Below, piece by piece: positions 56,761 through 64,000 of a stretch of 64,000 nt of DNA. The DNA is from a virus: the IMG/VR virus record IMGVR_UViG_3300020198_000002, positions 52,602-116,601 of that record. One strand, 5' to 3'. The position numbers and the translations under genes are program-made. How positions within the stretch are numbered: position 1 is the first letter of the stretch; the number at the start of each line of letters is the position of its first letter. The notes beneath the pieces are model-generated. The model searched no databases and was not told where the DNA came from. It saw only the letters and a program-made list of their open reading frames with translations.

Positions 56761-57189
56761 ATGTTTTCTCAAGGTCCAAAAATAGCGGTGCTCGAATCTA
56801 AACTCAGCATCTATGAGGATTTGTCTCGTGAAATGTTGGCTAAATTGGAAACGGCAGTCGATAAGATTTCCGAAGGCAATTCTCGCATTGCCACAATTCT
56901 TGCAAAACATGACGAAAGAATTGAACAAAGTATTAAGACAGATGAACTGATCGTCAAAATGATTGATGAGATGAAAGAAAATAATGATAAAGAACATTTA
57001 GAAATATCAAAAAAGTTTGAAAAAATAGACGCTAAAATAGACGACTTAGCAAAGTTTAGATGGCAAGCGGGCGGGGTAATTGCAGTTTCTTTAGTATTAA
57101 TAGGTTCTATGAATATCTTCCTTCCAAAATCAATTGACAGTAATAGTGTAAACGGGTATAATAGATCTACTGAGATTAAACAACCTTAA
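56761..57189 (+). CDS. Coiled-coil protein with C-terminal membrane segment
   Basis: A 142-residue protein. Residues 20-100 form a long coiled coil (DLSREMLAKLETAVDKISEGN; ISKKFEKIDAKIDDLAKF), then RWQAGGVIAVSLVLIGSMNIFLP (about 101-123) is a single membrane helix, and the tail is short and polar. The arrangement coiled coil, RW, membrane helix near the C-terminus is like XhlA-type phage lysis-associated proteins. It comes directly before primase. A role in lysis or membrane anchoring is suggested by architecture only. Confidence 0.58.
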   Translation: MFSQGPKIAVLESKLSIYEDLSREMLAKLETAVDKISEGNSRIATILAKHDERIEQSIKTDELIVKMIDEMKENNDKEHLEISKKFEKIDAKIDDLAKFRWQAGGVIAVSLVLIGSMNIFLPKSIDSNSVNGYNRSTEIKQP

Positions 57190-57191
57190 CG

Positions 57192-58196
57192 ATGAATTTT
57201 ATTGATGACAAATACGTTAGTTTAATTTCATCTAAGTTTCAAAAATTTTCAAAAAAGAAATCTGGACTCTACAATTTCAGGTGTCCATATTGTGGAGATT
57301 CGCAAAAATATAAGAATAAAGCTAGAGGTTATCTTTACTTAGTAAAGAACGATCTTAATTTTAAGTGTCATAATTGTGGAGTAACAAAAACATTTGCTAA
57401 TTTTTTGAAGGATCAGGATGTTCTTGCGTATGATCAATACGTGATGGAAAGATATAAGAATGGATTAACTGGAAGAAGAACTAATACCCCAAAACCAAAA
57501 TTTAATTTTGAGAAACCAGTTTTTTTGGAGAAGAAAAAAGTATTCGATCTACCAAAAATATCAGAACTAAATAAAGAACATCCCGCTCGAATATACTTAG
57601 AACAGAATAGACAACTTCCTCTGAAAATACTGGAAGAATTGTATTACTGTCAAAATTTTAAGGAGTGGACTAATGCTCAAAAATACACCTTTGAAAACAC
57701 TTATAATGATGAACCACGTATTATTATTCCATTCAAAGACAAACAAGGTAACCTCTTCGGATATCAAGGCAGATCGCTCGTCCCTACGGCAAAACTAAGA
57801 TACATCACGATCATGCTAGATGAGGAACAACCTAAAATTTTTGGACTTGATAAAGTCAAAGAAAATGAACCAATTTATATTGTAGAAGGACCATTCGATG
57901 CTACGTTCTTGGAAAACTCTGTTGCTATGGCTGGGTCCGACGCTGATGTTAGGACGTTTGGTTGGAGCAATTATATTTGGGTTTTTGATAATGAACCACG
58001 TAACAGAGAAATCATCAACAGGATCTCCAAAGTCATCGACCGAGGAGATCAGATAGTTATTTGGCCTGAAACAATTAGAGAAAAAGATATCAATGATATG
58101 GTCCTTACTGGACTTGATATTATGGACATATTGAAAACCAATGTCTATAAAGGATTAACGGCAAAGTTAAAATTACAAACCTGGAAAAGAATATGA
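57192..58196 (+). CDS. gp61: gp61 DNA primase
   Basis: A 334-residue primase (T4 gp61 342). The zinc-binding domain is visible with CPYCGDSQ (C31, C34) and CHNCGVTK (C59, C62). The TOPRIM core includes IYIVEGPFDATFLEN and WVFDNEPRNREI. It makes primers for lagging-strand synthesis together with helicase gp41. 2 nt after the coiled-coil gene and overlapping nrdA by 4 nt, so primer and dNTP supply are coupled. Confidence 0.94.
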   Translation: MNFIDDKYVSLISSKFQKFSKKKSGLYNFRCPYCGDSQKYKNKARGYLYLVKNDLNFKCHNCGVTKTFANFLKDQDVLAYDQYVMERYKNGLTGRRTNTPKPKFNFEKPVFLEKKKVFDLPKISELNKEHPARIYLEQNRQLPLKILEELYYCQNFKEWTNAQKYTFENTYNDEPRIIIPFKDKQGNLFGYQGRSLVPTAKLRYITIMLDEEQPKIFGLDKVKENEPIYIVEGPFDATFLENSVAMAGSDADVRTFGWSNYIWVFDNEPRNREIINRISKVIDRGDQIVIWPETIREKDINDMVLTGLDIMDILKTNVYKGLTAKLKLQTWKRI

Positions 58197-60493
58197 GTAA
58201 CGGAATTAAAGTTGTCAAGAGAAATAATAGTGTAGAATCCCTTGATCTCGATAAGTTGCATTTGATGGTTGATGCTGCTTGTGATGGCCTTGCGGGAGTT
58301 TCCGCATCGCAAGTTGAAATTAATTCTGGAATTCAGTTTTATGATGGGATCACTACGGCAGAAATTCAAGAAATTTTGATTCGATCCGCATCCGATCTAA
58401 TTGATTTGGATCATCCTAATTATCAGTATGTGGCTGCTAGACTTCTTTTGTTTGCCCTGAGGAAAAGTTTGTTCGGTAGAATGAGAGAAGTTCAGGATTT
58501 ATCTACTTTGATTAAACTTGGTGTTGAAAAGAATATCTATGATAAAGATATTCTTAAGAAATACACGGAAGAAGAAATTGAAAGAGTAAATAGTTTTGTA
58601 GACCATGATCGTGATTTTTTGTTTACGTATGCTGGATTGAGACAAATCGTAGATAAGTATTTGGTTCAAGACCGAAGTAGTGGCAAAGTTTACGAAACAC
58701 CACAGTTAATGTATATTTTGATTGCGATGACAATCTTTGCCGAGTATCCTACAGAAATAAGACTTTCATATGTAAAAAGATACTATGACGCAATCTCAAA
58801 ACACAAAATCAACATTCCCACGCCCATCATGGCAGGAGTGCGAACGCCACTTAGACAATTCGCTAGCTGTGTTCTTGTTGATGTTGATGACACCCTCGAT
58901 AGTATCTTTAGTAGCGATATGGCTATTGGCAGGTATGTTGCACAAAGGGCGGGCATCGGTATCAACGCAGGTCGCATCAGGGGCATCAACTCTAAAATAC
59001 GAGGTGGTGAAGTCCAGCACACTGGCGTTATACCGTTTCTCAAAAAGTTTGAAGCAACTGTCCGTTGCTGTACGCAAAATGGCATACGAGGCGGAAGCGC
59101 AACAGTACACTTCCCAATCTGGCACAAAGAAATCGAAGATATCTTAGTCCTAAAAAATAATAAAGGAACTGAAGATAACCGAGTTCGTAAGTTAGACTAC
59201 AGTATTCAAATTAGTAAACTGTTCTATGAACGTTTCATTCAGGACACAGAAATCACACTCTTCTCACCACATGATGTTCCTGGTCTGTATGATGCTTTTG
59301 GTACTCCTGGATTTGATGAGTTATATGTGGGTTATGAACAAGATGCATCTGTTCCAAGAAAGACTATCCGAGCTCAAGAACTTATCCTTGACCTCCTAAA
59401 AGAGAGAGCAGAGACTGGGCGCATCTATATCATGAACCTTGACCACTGTAACTCACACTCGTCATTCTTAGACAAGGTAAATATGAGTAACCTGTGTCAA
59501 GAGATTACACTCCCCACAGATCCAATCCAACATATTGATGGTGAAGGTGAAATTGCTTTGTGTATTCTATCTGCTATCAACGTTGGCAGGATCAAACACT
59601 TAGATGAACTAGAAGAACTCTGCGACCTTTCTGTTCGTGGACTAGAAGAATTGATTGACTATCAGAAATATCCTGTCAAAGCTGCTAGGTTGTCAACTCT
59701 CAATCGTCGTTCTCTTGGTGTTGGTTATATTGGTTTAGCACATTACTTAGCACGTCAAGGAGAACACTACGATGACCCCAACGCATGGCAACTCGTCCAT
59801 GACCTTACTGAAGCTTTCCAGTACTATCTTCTCAAGTCCTCCAATCAAATCGCAAAAGAAAAAGGTGCCTGTGGATATTTCAATCGCACAAAATACTCTC
59901 AAGGTATCCTCCCAATCGACACTTACAAGCGTGATGTCGATGAAATCTGTGATCCAACTTTGAAGTATGATTGGGAAACTTTACGTGCCAACATTCAGGC
60001 ACATGGTTTACGACATTCAACACTGTCCGCACAGATGCCATCGGAAAGCAGTTCCGTGGTGTCAAATGCGACAAACGGAATTGAACCACCCCGTGATTAC
60101 TTGTCCGTTAAGAAGTCGAAGAAAGGTCCTCTCAAGCAGGTTGTCCCACAGTATTCAAGTCTTAAAAACAACTATACGTTGCTGTGGGATATGCCTGGGA
60201 ATACTGGTTATATTAATGTTGTTGCTGTTATGCAAAAGTTCTTTGATCAAGCGATTTCTGGAAACTGGTCCTATAATCCAGAACATTACCCAGATAATGA
60301 AGTTCCTACTTCGGTAATGGCACAAGACTTTCTGAATACTTACAAGTATGGATGGAAGACTTCTTATTATCAAAATACATACGACATCAAAAATGATGAA
60401 CCAGTAACAGAAGAACAAAAAAAATCAATCCAAGATTTATTAGACGACATTTTCAACACCCAGGAGGAAGACTGTGACAGCTGTAAGATTTAG
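58193..60493 (+). CDS. nrdA: Ribonucleotide reductase class I alpha subunit
   Basis: A 766-residue NrdA. The active-site SNLCQE (432-437, catalytic C435) and ASCVLVDVDD (redox cysteine) are present, and the C-terminal DCDSCK supplies the CxxC shuttle pair. The N-terminal 90 residues (KVVKRNNSVESLDLDKLHLMV) resemble an ATP-cone. It reduces NDPs to dNDPs for phage DNA synthesis. Codon usage in the 3 prime half is somewhat richer in C. The 3 prime end overlaps nrdB by 20 nt. Confidence 0.96.
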   Translation: MSNGIKVVKRNNSVESLDLDKLHLMVDAACDGLAGVSASQVEINSGIQFYDGITTAEIQEILIRSASDLIDLDHPNYQYVAARLLLFALRKSLFGRMREVQDLSTLIKLGVEKNIYDKDILKKYTEEEIERVNSFVDHDRDFLFTYAGLRQIVDKYLVQDRSSGKVYETPQLMYILIAMTIFAEYPTEIRLSYVKRYYDAISKHKINIPTPIMAGVRTPLRQFASCVLVDVDDTLDSIFSSDMAIGRYVAQRAGIGINAGRIRGINSKIRGGEVQHTGVIPFLKKFEATVRCCTQNGIRGGSATVHFPIWHKEIEDILVLKNNKGTEDNRVRKLDYSIQISKLFYERFIQDTEITLFSPHDVPGLYDAFGTPGFDELYVGYEQDASVPRKTIRAQELILDLLKERAETGRIYIMNLDHCNSHSSFLDKVNMSNLCQEITLPTDPIQHIDGEGEIALCILSAINVGRIKHLDELEELCDLSVRGLEELIDYQKYPVKAARLSTLNRRSLGVGYIGLAHYLARQGEHYDDPNAWQLVHDLTEAFQYYLLKSSNQIAKEKGACGYFNRTKYSQGILPIDTYKRDVDEICDPTLKYDWETLRANIQAHGLRHSTLSAQMPSESSSVVSNATNGIEPPRDYLSVKKSKKGPLKQVVPQYSSLKNNYTLLWDMPGNTGYINVVAVMQKFFDQAISGNWSYNPEHYPDNEVPTSVMAQDFLNTYKYGWKTSYYQNTYDIKNDEPVTEEQKKSIQDLLDDIFNTQEEDCDSCKI

Positions 60494-61655
60494 AACTACG
60501 GATAATCATATGCACGTTGAAGGAATGACGGTATTCAATACCGCAAAGGTAGACAATACAAAACAGAAGATGTTCTTTGGACCTCCTCTTGGGGTCCAAC
60601 GTTATGATAAGTTCAAGTATCCTGTGTTTGACAAACTAACACAGCAACAACTTGGATACTTCTGGAGACCTGAAGAAGTCTCACTTCAAAAGGATCGTGC
60701 TGACTATCATACGCTCAACGCAGCACAAAAACATATCTTTACTTCTAATCTGAAGTATCAGATCTTACTTGACAGTGTTCAGGGTCGTGGTCCTGGCATG
60801 GCATTTATGCCCTACTGCTCGCTTCCAGAGCTAGAAGGTGCCATGAACATCTGGCAGACGATGGAGATGGTTCACAGTCGCTCCTATACGCATATCATCA
60901 AGAATGTATATGCTGATCCGTCTGAAGTGTTTGATACAATTTTGGATGATGACAAGATCCTTCAACGTGCTCAATCTGTAACTCGCTCATACGATGAATT
61001 CCTTCAAGCAGCAATAGAGTGGGGAGCAGGGAACCAGTGGCAACATGAATTGGAAGGAACACCAGCAGCAAAAGAAACATTATATGACCTCAAAAGAAAA
61101 CTATATCGAGCAGTTGCTAACGTATATATCCTCGAAGGAATTCGGTTCTACGTATCGTTTGCCTGCTCTTTCGCTTTTGGAGAACTTAAACTCCTGGAAG
61201 GAAGTGCAAAGATCATCGGACTGATTGCTAGAGATGAAAGTCAACACATGACAATCACTCAAAACATTCTCAACAAATGGAAAGAAGGTGACGATCCTGA
61301 CATGGTAACGATTGCCAAGGAAGAACAAGAAAGTGTTTATCAAATGTTTAGAGAGTGTGTCGAAGAAGAAAAGCTATGGGCAGAATATCTGTTCAAAGAT
61401 GGTAGCATTATTGGTTTGAATGATAAACTACTTGCCAAGTACGTTGAATGGACTGCCAATCGTCGTCTCAAATCAATCGGTCTCAAGGCAATCTTTGATA
61501 CTCCTATCATCAATAACCCACTACCTTGGACTGAACACTGGTTGTCATCCAAAGGTATGCAGGTTGCTCCGCAAGAAACAGAAGTAGAATCATACCTTAT
61601 TGGGAGTATAAAGCAAGATGTTAAGAAAGATACTTTCGCTGGTTTCAAACTATGA
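60474..61655 (+). CDS. nrdB: Ribonucleotide reductase class I beta subunit
   Basis: A 393-residue NrdB from a GTG start within the nrdA end, with AGGAGGA as strong ribosome site 6 nt before. The diiron/tyrosyl motif EMVHSRSY gives E131, H134 and Y138, the expected radical tyrosine position; RDESQH later provides the other ligands. All residues for a class Ia radical are present. It forms the holoenzyme with NrdA. A 40-codon gene overlaps its stop by 4 nt. Confidence 0.95.
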   Translation: MTAVRFRTTDNHMHVEGMTVFNTAKVDNTKQKMFFGPPLGVQRYDKFKYPVFDKLTQQQLGYFWRPEEVSLQKDRADYHTLNAAQKHIFTSNLKYQILLDSVQGRGPGMAFMPYCSLPELEGAMNIWQTMEMVHSRSYTHIIKNVYADPSEVFDTILDDDKILQRAQSVTRSYDEFLQAAIEWGAGNQWQHELEGTPAAKETLYDLKRKLYRAVANVYILEGIRFYVSFACSFAFGELKLLEGSAKIIGLIARDESQHMTITQNILNKWKEGDDPDMVTIAKEEQESVYQMFRECVEEEKLWAEYLFKDGSIIGLNDKLLAKYVEWTANRRLKSIGLKAIFDTPIINNPLPWTEHWLSSKGMQVAPQETEVESYLIGSIKQDVKKDTFAGFKL

Positions 61656-61774
61656 GAAAAAGAGAAATAGAAAAACTACAGAAACTCCTAAAGGAGGGTC
61701 CGAAAAGTCTATCTCAAGCGTGGATACTAGCGGCACTCAAAAGAAAATTCCAGACCCCTGGTTCAACTGAATAG
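61652..61774 (+). CDS. Small hypothetical basic protein (40 aa)
   Basis: A 40-residue reading frame starting ATGA over the nrdB stop: MRKREIEKLQKLLKEGPKS followed by LSQAWILAALKRKFQTP. It predicts two short basic helices. The internal AAAGGAGG is not used as a start. Its stop overlaps the next late promoter. No family recognised, but overlap coupling supports translation. Confidence 0.48.
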   Translation: MRKREIEKLQKLLKEGPKSLSQAWILAALKRKFQTPGSTE

Positions 61775-61781
61775 ATAAATA
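61774..61781 (+). promoter_or_regulatory. Late promoter (GATAAATA)
   Basis: GATAAATA ending the nrdB unit and located 31 bp upstream of the fibre-like gene at 61813. Confidence 0.7.
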
Positions 61782-61812
61782 CCAATAGTGTGTATTGATG
61801 TATTAAAATAAA

Positions 61813-64000
61813 ATGTCTAAACAGGTCATCAATACTGGTTCGGTCCCCAATGATAATACTGGTGATACTTTAAGACAAGGTGCCACAAAGGTAAATGCAA
61901 ACTTTACTGAAATTTATAGTACCTTTGGTGATGGCACTACTTTAAATGCATTTCCCAGCAACTCTGGTTACGCTAATACTGCGGGAGTATCTTCATACTC
62001 TTCTAGATCTGGTGTTGCGACTTACTCCTCGGTTTCTGGGGTTTCTACAAACTCAGTATATTTTAATAATCAACTTCCAGCATACTACTTAAATTATCAA
62101 AATCACACGAATACGCCTCAATTTTTATCGCAATTTGCCAATAACGTAGGATTTATTACTTCCACTGTTGGTCAAAATGGTTTTGTTTGCGGTGGAATCT
62201 TAACTGCAACTACTTATAGAGGCGATGGATCTCAATTAACTGGTATTGCAACTGCTACGTCAACTGGGGTCCTTCAAGCTCAAATTAATGCTCTCGGTAC
62301 AAATCTAAACATCGTTGGTTTTTATGATGCCACTTTAGGTATTGTTACGGGATTAACAATTGTTGGACAGGGTAGAACATATATTGGTCTCGGCCAAACT
62401 CTTGCATCAGTTGGTATTGTAACTGGTGATTATTTTATTGTATCTATTGGTGGAACAGAAGTTGGAATTTCAACGTACTCTAATCCAGGAATTTCCAGTG
62501 TGTATTCTGGAGACTGGATTGTTGGTATAAGTAGTACAAAGTGGTCTATTCTTTCTTATTCGCAACAAGTTGTAGCTCCCAGGGCAACAAGATCCGACTA
62601 CGCAAAGACATTAGATTCGGATTCGAGTGTCAATACTTCTGGGATTATTACTGCATCTGAATTTTGGGGAAACGGTGGAGCGTTAACCAATCTTACTTCC
62701 GCTTCTTCGGGTACGTATGGTAATTCATATACCGTACCTCAAATTCAAGTTAATAATCAAGGAAAGATTACTAATATTTCTAACGTTGCAATTGCTCTTA
62801 CGGATATTGGAGCTGGTATTGGAACTGTATATTGGAATAAAGGTTTTACTGGAATATCAACTACTTCCAATGTTGGTATTGGCACAGAAATTGTAACAGA
62901 AGCGTTGGAAGTATATGGCAGTATTAAAATTACTCCGTTTTCATCTGGTGCTATAAAACTTTCCAATTCTACACAGATTCAATTTGGATCTAGTAATAAT
63001 GCAGATATTTTCTTTGATGGTTCTGATTTTAAATTTCTGTCCGATAGTAGATTTACATTTACCAGTTCATCTGATACTTTAGCAAATTTTAATCCCAATG
63101 GATCCATTGAATTGTATTATGATAATAACAAAAAACTTGAAACAATAGGCGCTGGAGTCACAGTCATTGGTTCTCTATATGCAAATCAATTTTTTGGTAA
63201 TGGATCTGCGTTAACGGGTGTTGTTACTAGTATCAATTCTGGAGCAAATATATCAATCGTTCGTTCGGGTGGTATAGTAGAAATAAGTGCTTCTGGCAGC
63301 AGTGGTGGTGGAACAGCATCATGGGGATTTAGCACATCAACGGGAATTGGTACTACTTCCAATGTCGGCATTGGCACAACCATTCCAACATCTACTCTTA
63401 CGGTTAGGGGCAATTCCAATATTACTGGTACTTTAATAGTTGGCGGATTGTCAGTAACTGGAGTAACCACACTATCTTCTGGTAGAATACAAATACCAGG
63501 AACTTCTAATATAAAAATTGGTAATAGTGCTTTAGGTTCATCAACAGCGTCTGTACGAAATATTGGTATTGGTGATCTAAGTTTAAATTCTGTTACGGGT
63601 GGATTAGGACATAACATTGGTTTTGGTGAATTTAGTTTATATGGAGTTCTTAATGGATCATATAATTTGGCACTTGGAGACCGTTCTGGTCAAGAGTTGG
63701 TTGACGGATCTTACAATGTAATTCTTGGTTCTTTTAGTGGAAAGTCACCCACTCTGGATATTAGTCAATCCAATAGCAATATTGTTATTTCTGATGGTCA
63801 AGGAAATGTTCGCCAGTATATCAATTCAAGTGGCAATGTTGGTATTAAGACCACAATAGTTAAAGAAGCACTTACAGTTGCTGGTGTTGTATCTGCTACA
63901 AGTTTTTACGGAACACTCAATGCATCACAATTAACTGGATCACTTCCTGCAATTGATGGATCTGCATTAACAGGAGTTACCGCCGTTGGATCTGGTGTAG
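61813..64000 (+). CDS. Tail-fibre-like structural protein, N-terminal part
   Basis: An open frame of 729 codons that runs off the window, so the C-terminus is missing. The start MSKQVINTGSVPNDNTGDTL and KVNANFTEIYSTFGDGTTLN are typical of large cyanophage structural proteins. The rest is a Gly/Ser/Thr-rich repeat protein: G-N/D-G-S-x-L-T-G units (at about 62230, 62675, 63200, 63950) and TTSNVGIGT units (62862, 63352, a variant at 63835), like phage fibres and adhesins. Late promoter. No chaperone or receptor-binding tip is in view. Minus-strand open frames inside are shadows. Confidence 0.75.
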   Translation, partial: MSKQVINTGSVPNDNTGDTLRQGATKVNANFTEIYSTFGDGTTLNAFPSNSGYANTAGVSSYSSRSGVATYSSVSGVSTNSVYFNNQLPAYYLNYQNHTNTPQFLSQFANNVGFITSTVGQNGFVCGGILTATTYRGDGSQLTGIATATSTGVLQAQINALGTNLNIVGFYDATLGIVTGLTIVGQGRTYIGLGQTLASVGIVTGDYFIVSIGGTEVGISTYSNPGISSVYSGDWIVGISSTKWSILSYSQQVVAPRATRSDYAKTLDSDSSVNTSGIITASEFWGNGGALTNLTSASSGTYGNSYTVPQIQVNNQGKITNISNVAIALTDIGAGIGTVYWNKGFTGISTTSNVGIGTEIVTEALEVYGSIKITPFSSGAIKLSNSTQIQFGSSNNADIFFDGSDFKFLSDSRFTFTSSSDTLANFNPNGSIELYYDNNKKLETIGAGVTVIGSLYANQFFGNGSALTGVVTSINSGANISIVRSGGIVEISASGSSGGGTASWGFSTSTGIGTTSNVGIGTTIPTSTLTVRGNSNITGTLIVGGLSVTGVTTLSSGRIQIPGTSNIKIGNSALGSSTASVRNIGIGDLSLNSVTGGLGHNIGFGEFSLYGVLNGSYNLALGDRSGQELVDGSYNVILGSFSGKSPTLDISQSNSNIVISDGQGNVRQYINSSGNVGIKTTIVKEALTVAGVVSATSFYGTLNASQLTGSLPAIDGSALTGVTAVGSGV

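Noticed and set aside
62757-63617. Two minus-strand open frames (69 and 143 codons) within the fibre-like gene
   Set aside because: The + strand frame is continuous and shows repeat motifs; the complementary frames arise from the repetitive Gly/Thr codons.
1-64000. tRNA genes, CRISPR arrays, insertion sequences, integrase or att sites
   Set aside because: Nearly all DNA is filled with coupled coding frames; no cloverleaf, spaced direct-repeat array or transposase/integrase motif was noticed by reading. A tRNAscan run would be the decisive test.

Overview
The window is part of the genome of a T4-like marine cyanophage (a myovirus). The evidence is a nearly complete, collinear set of T4-type virion genes (gp13, 14, 15, 16, 17, 18, 19, 20, a gp67-like protein, 21, 22, 23, 3) followed by the T4-type recombination and replication genes (uvsY, uvsW, gp55, gp47, gp46, gp45, gp44, gp62, regA, gp43, uvsX, gp41, gp61, nrdA, nrdB). 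Between them sit genes typical of phages of Synechococcus and Prochlorococcus: speD, a CobS-type AAA+ ATPase with a vWA partner, hsp20, mazG, a DUF3110 protein, Sm-like proteins, flavin-dependent halogenases and many small 2OG-Fe(II) oxygenases. No photosynthesis gene, tRNA, insertion sequence or CRISPR array was seen. All genes but one lie on the + strand, and most overlap or abut.

Layout. (1) 1-5832 is an accessory island: the C-terminal end of a flavin-dependent halogenase, three DUF6445-like proteins, a 2OG-Fe(II) oxygenase, then sugar genes (heptose-1-P adenylyltransferase, PfkB/RfaE1-type kinase, HAD phosphatase, cupin, and on the - strand an HldD-like epimerase). (2) 5893-20860 is the neck, terminase, tail and head module, nearly every unit preceded by a late promoter of the TATAAATA type, closed by a strong terminator after gp23. 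(3) 20928-28696 holds gp3, uvsY, uvsW, an Sm-like gene, late sigma factor gp55, a second halogenase inserted between gp55 and gp47, gp47, DUF3110 and gp46. (4) 28767-48005 holds the vWA/CobS pair and then the replisome operon, interspersed with five 2OG oxygenases, a DruA-like (DUF4338) gene, speD, hsp20 and two more Sm-like genes. (5) 48057-57189 is a late-promoter-rich block of structural and probable internal-head proteins plus many small genes, including a SNase-type nuclease. (6) 57192-61655 holds primase and class I ribonucleotide reductase. (7) From 61813 a large fibre-like structural gene runs off the window.

How it fits together. Early/middle genes are served by sigma70-like promoters (clear cases before gp55, before the gene at 32206 and before mazG). 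gp55, with the gp45 clamp, would then switch RNA polymerase to the TATAAATA-like late promoters in front of virion genes. gp21 would process the head; N-terminal (L/I)xE sites in gp23 and in three consecutive late proteins at 49564-53429 suggest that these three are packaged in the head and could be injected.

Most interesting points: two different halogenases with a tandem DUF6445 set, a LamG-containing insertion inside neck protein gp14, a nucleotidyltransferase carrying a T4-style capsid-targeting N-terminus, a phage-borne DruA-like protein, a vWA/HExxH protein paired with CobS, and overlapping divergent promoters at the hldD/gp13 junction. All functions are inferred from sequence reading alone; no database search was possible.
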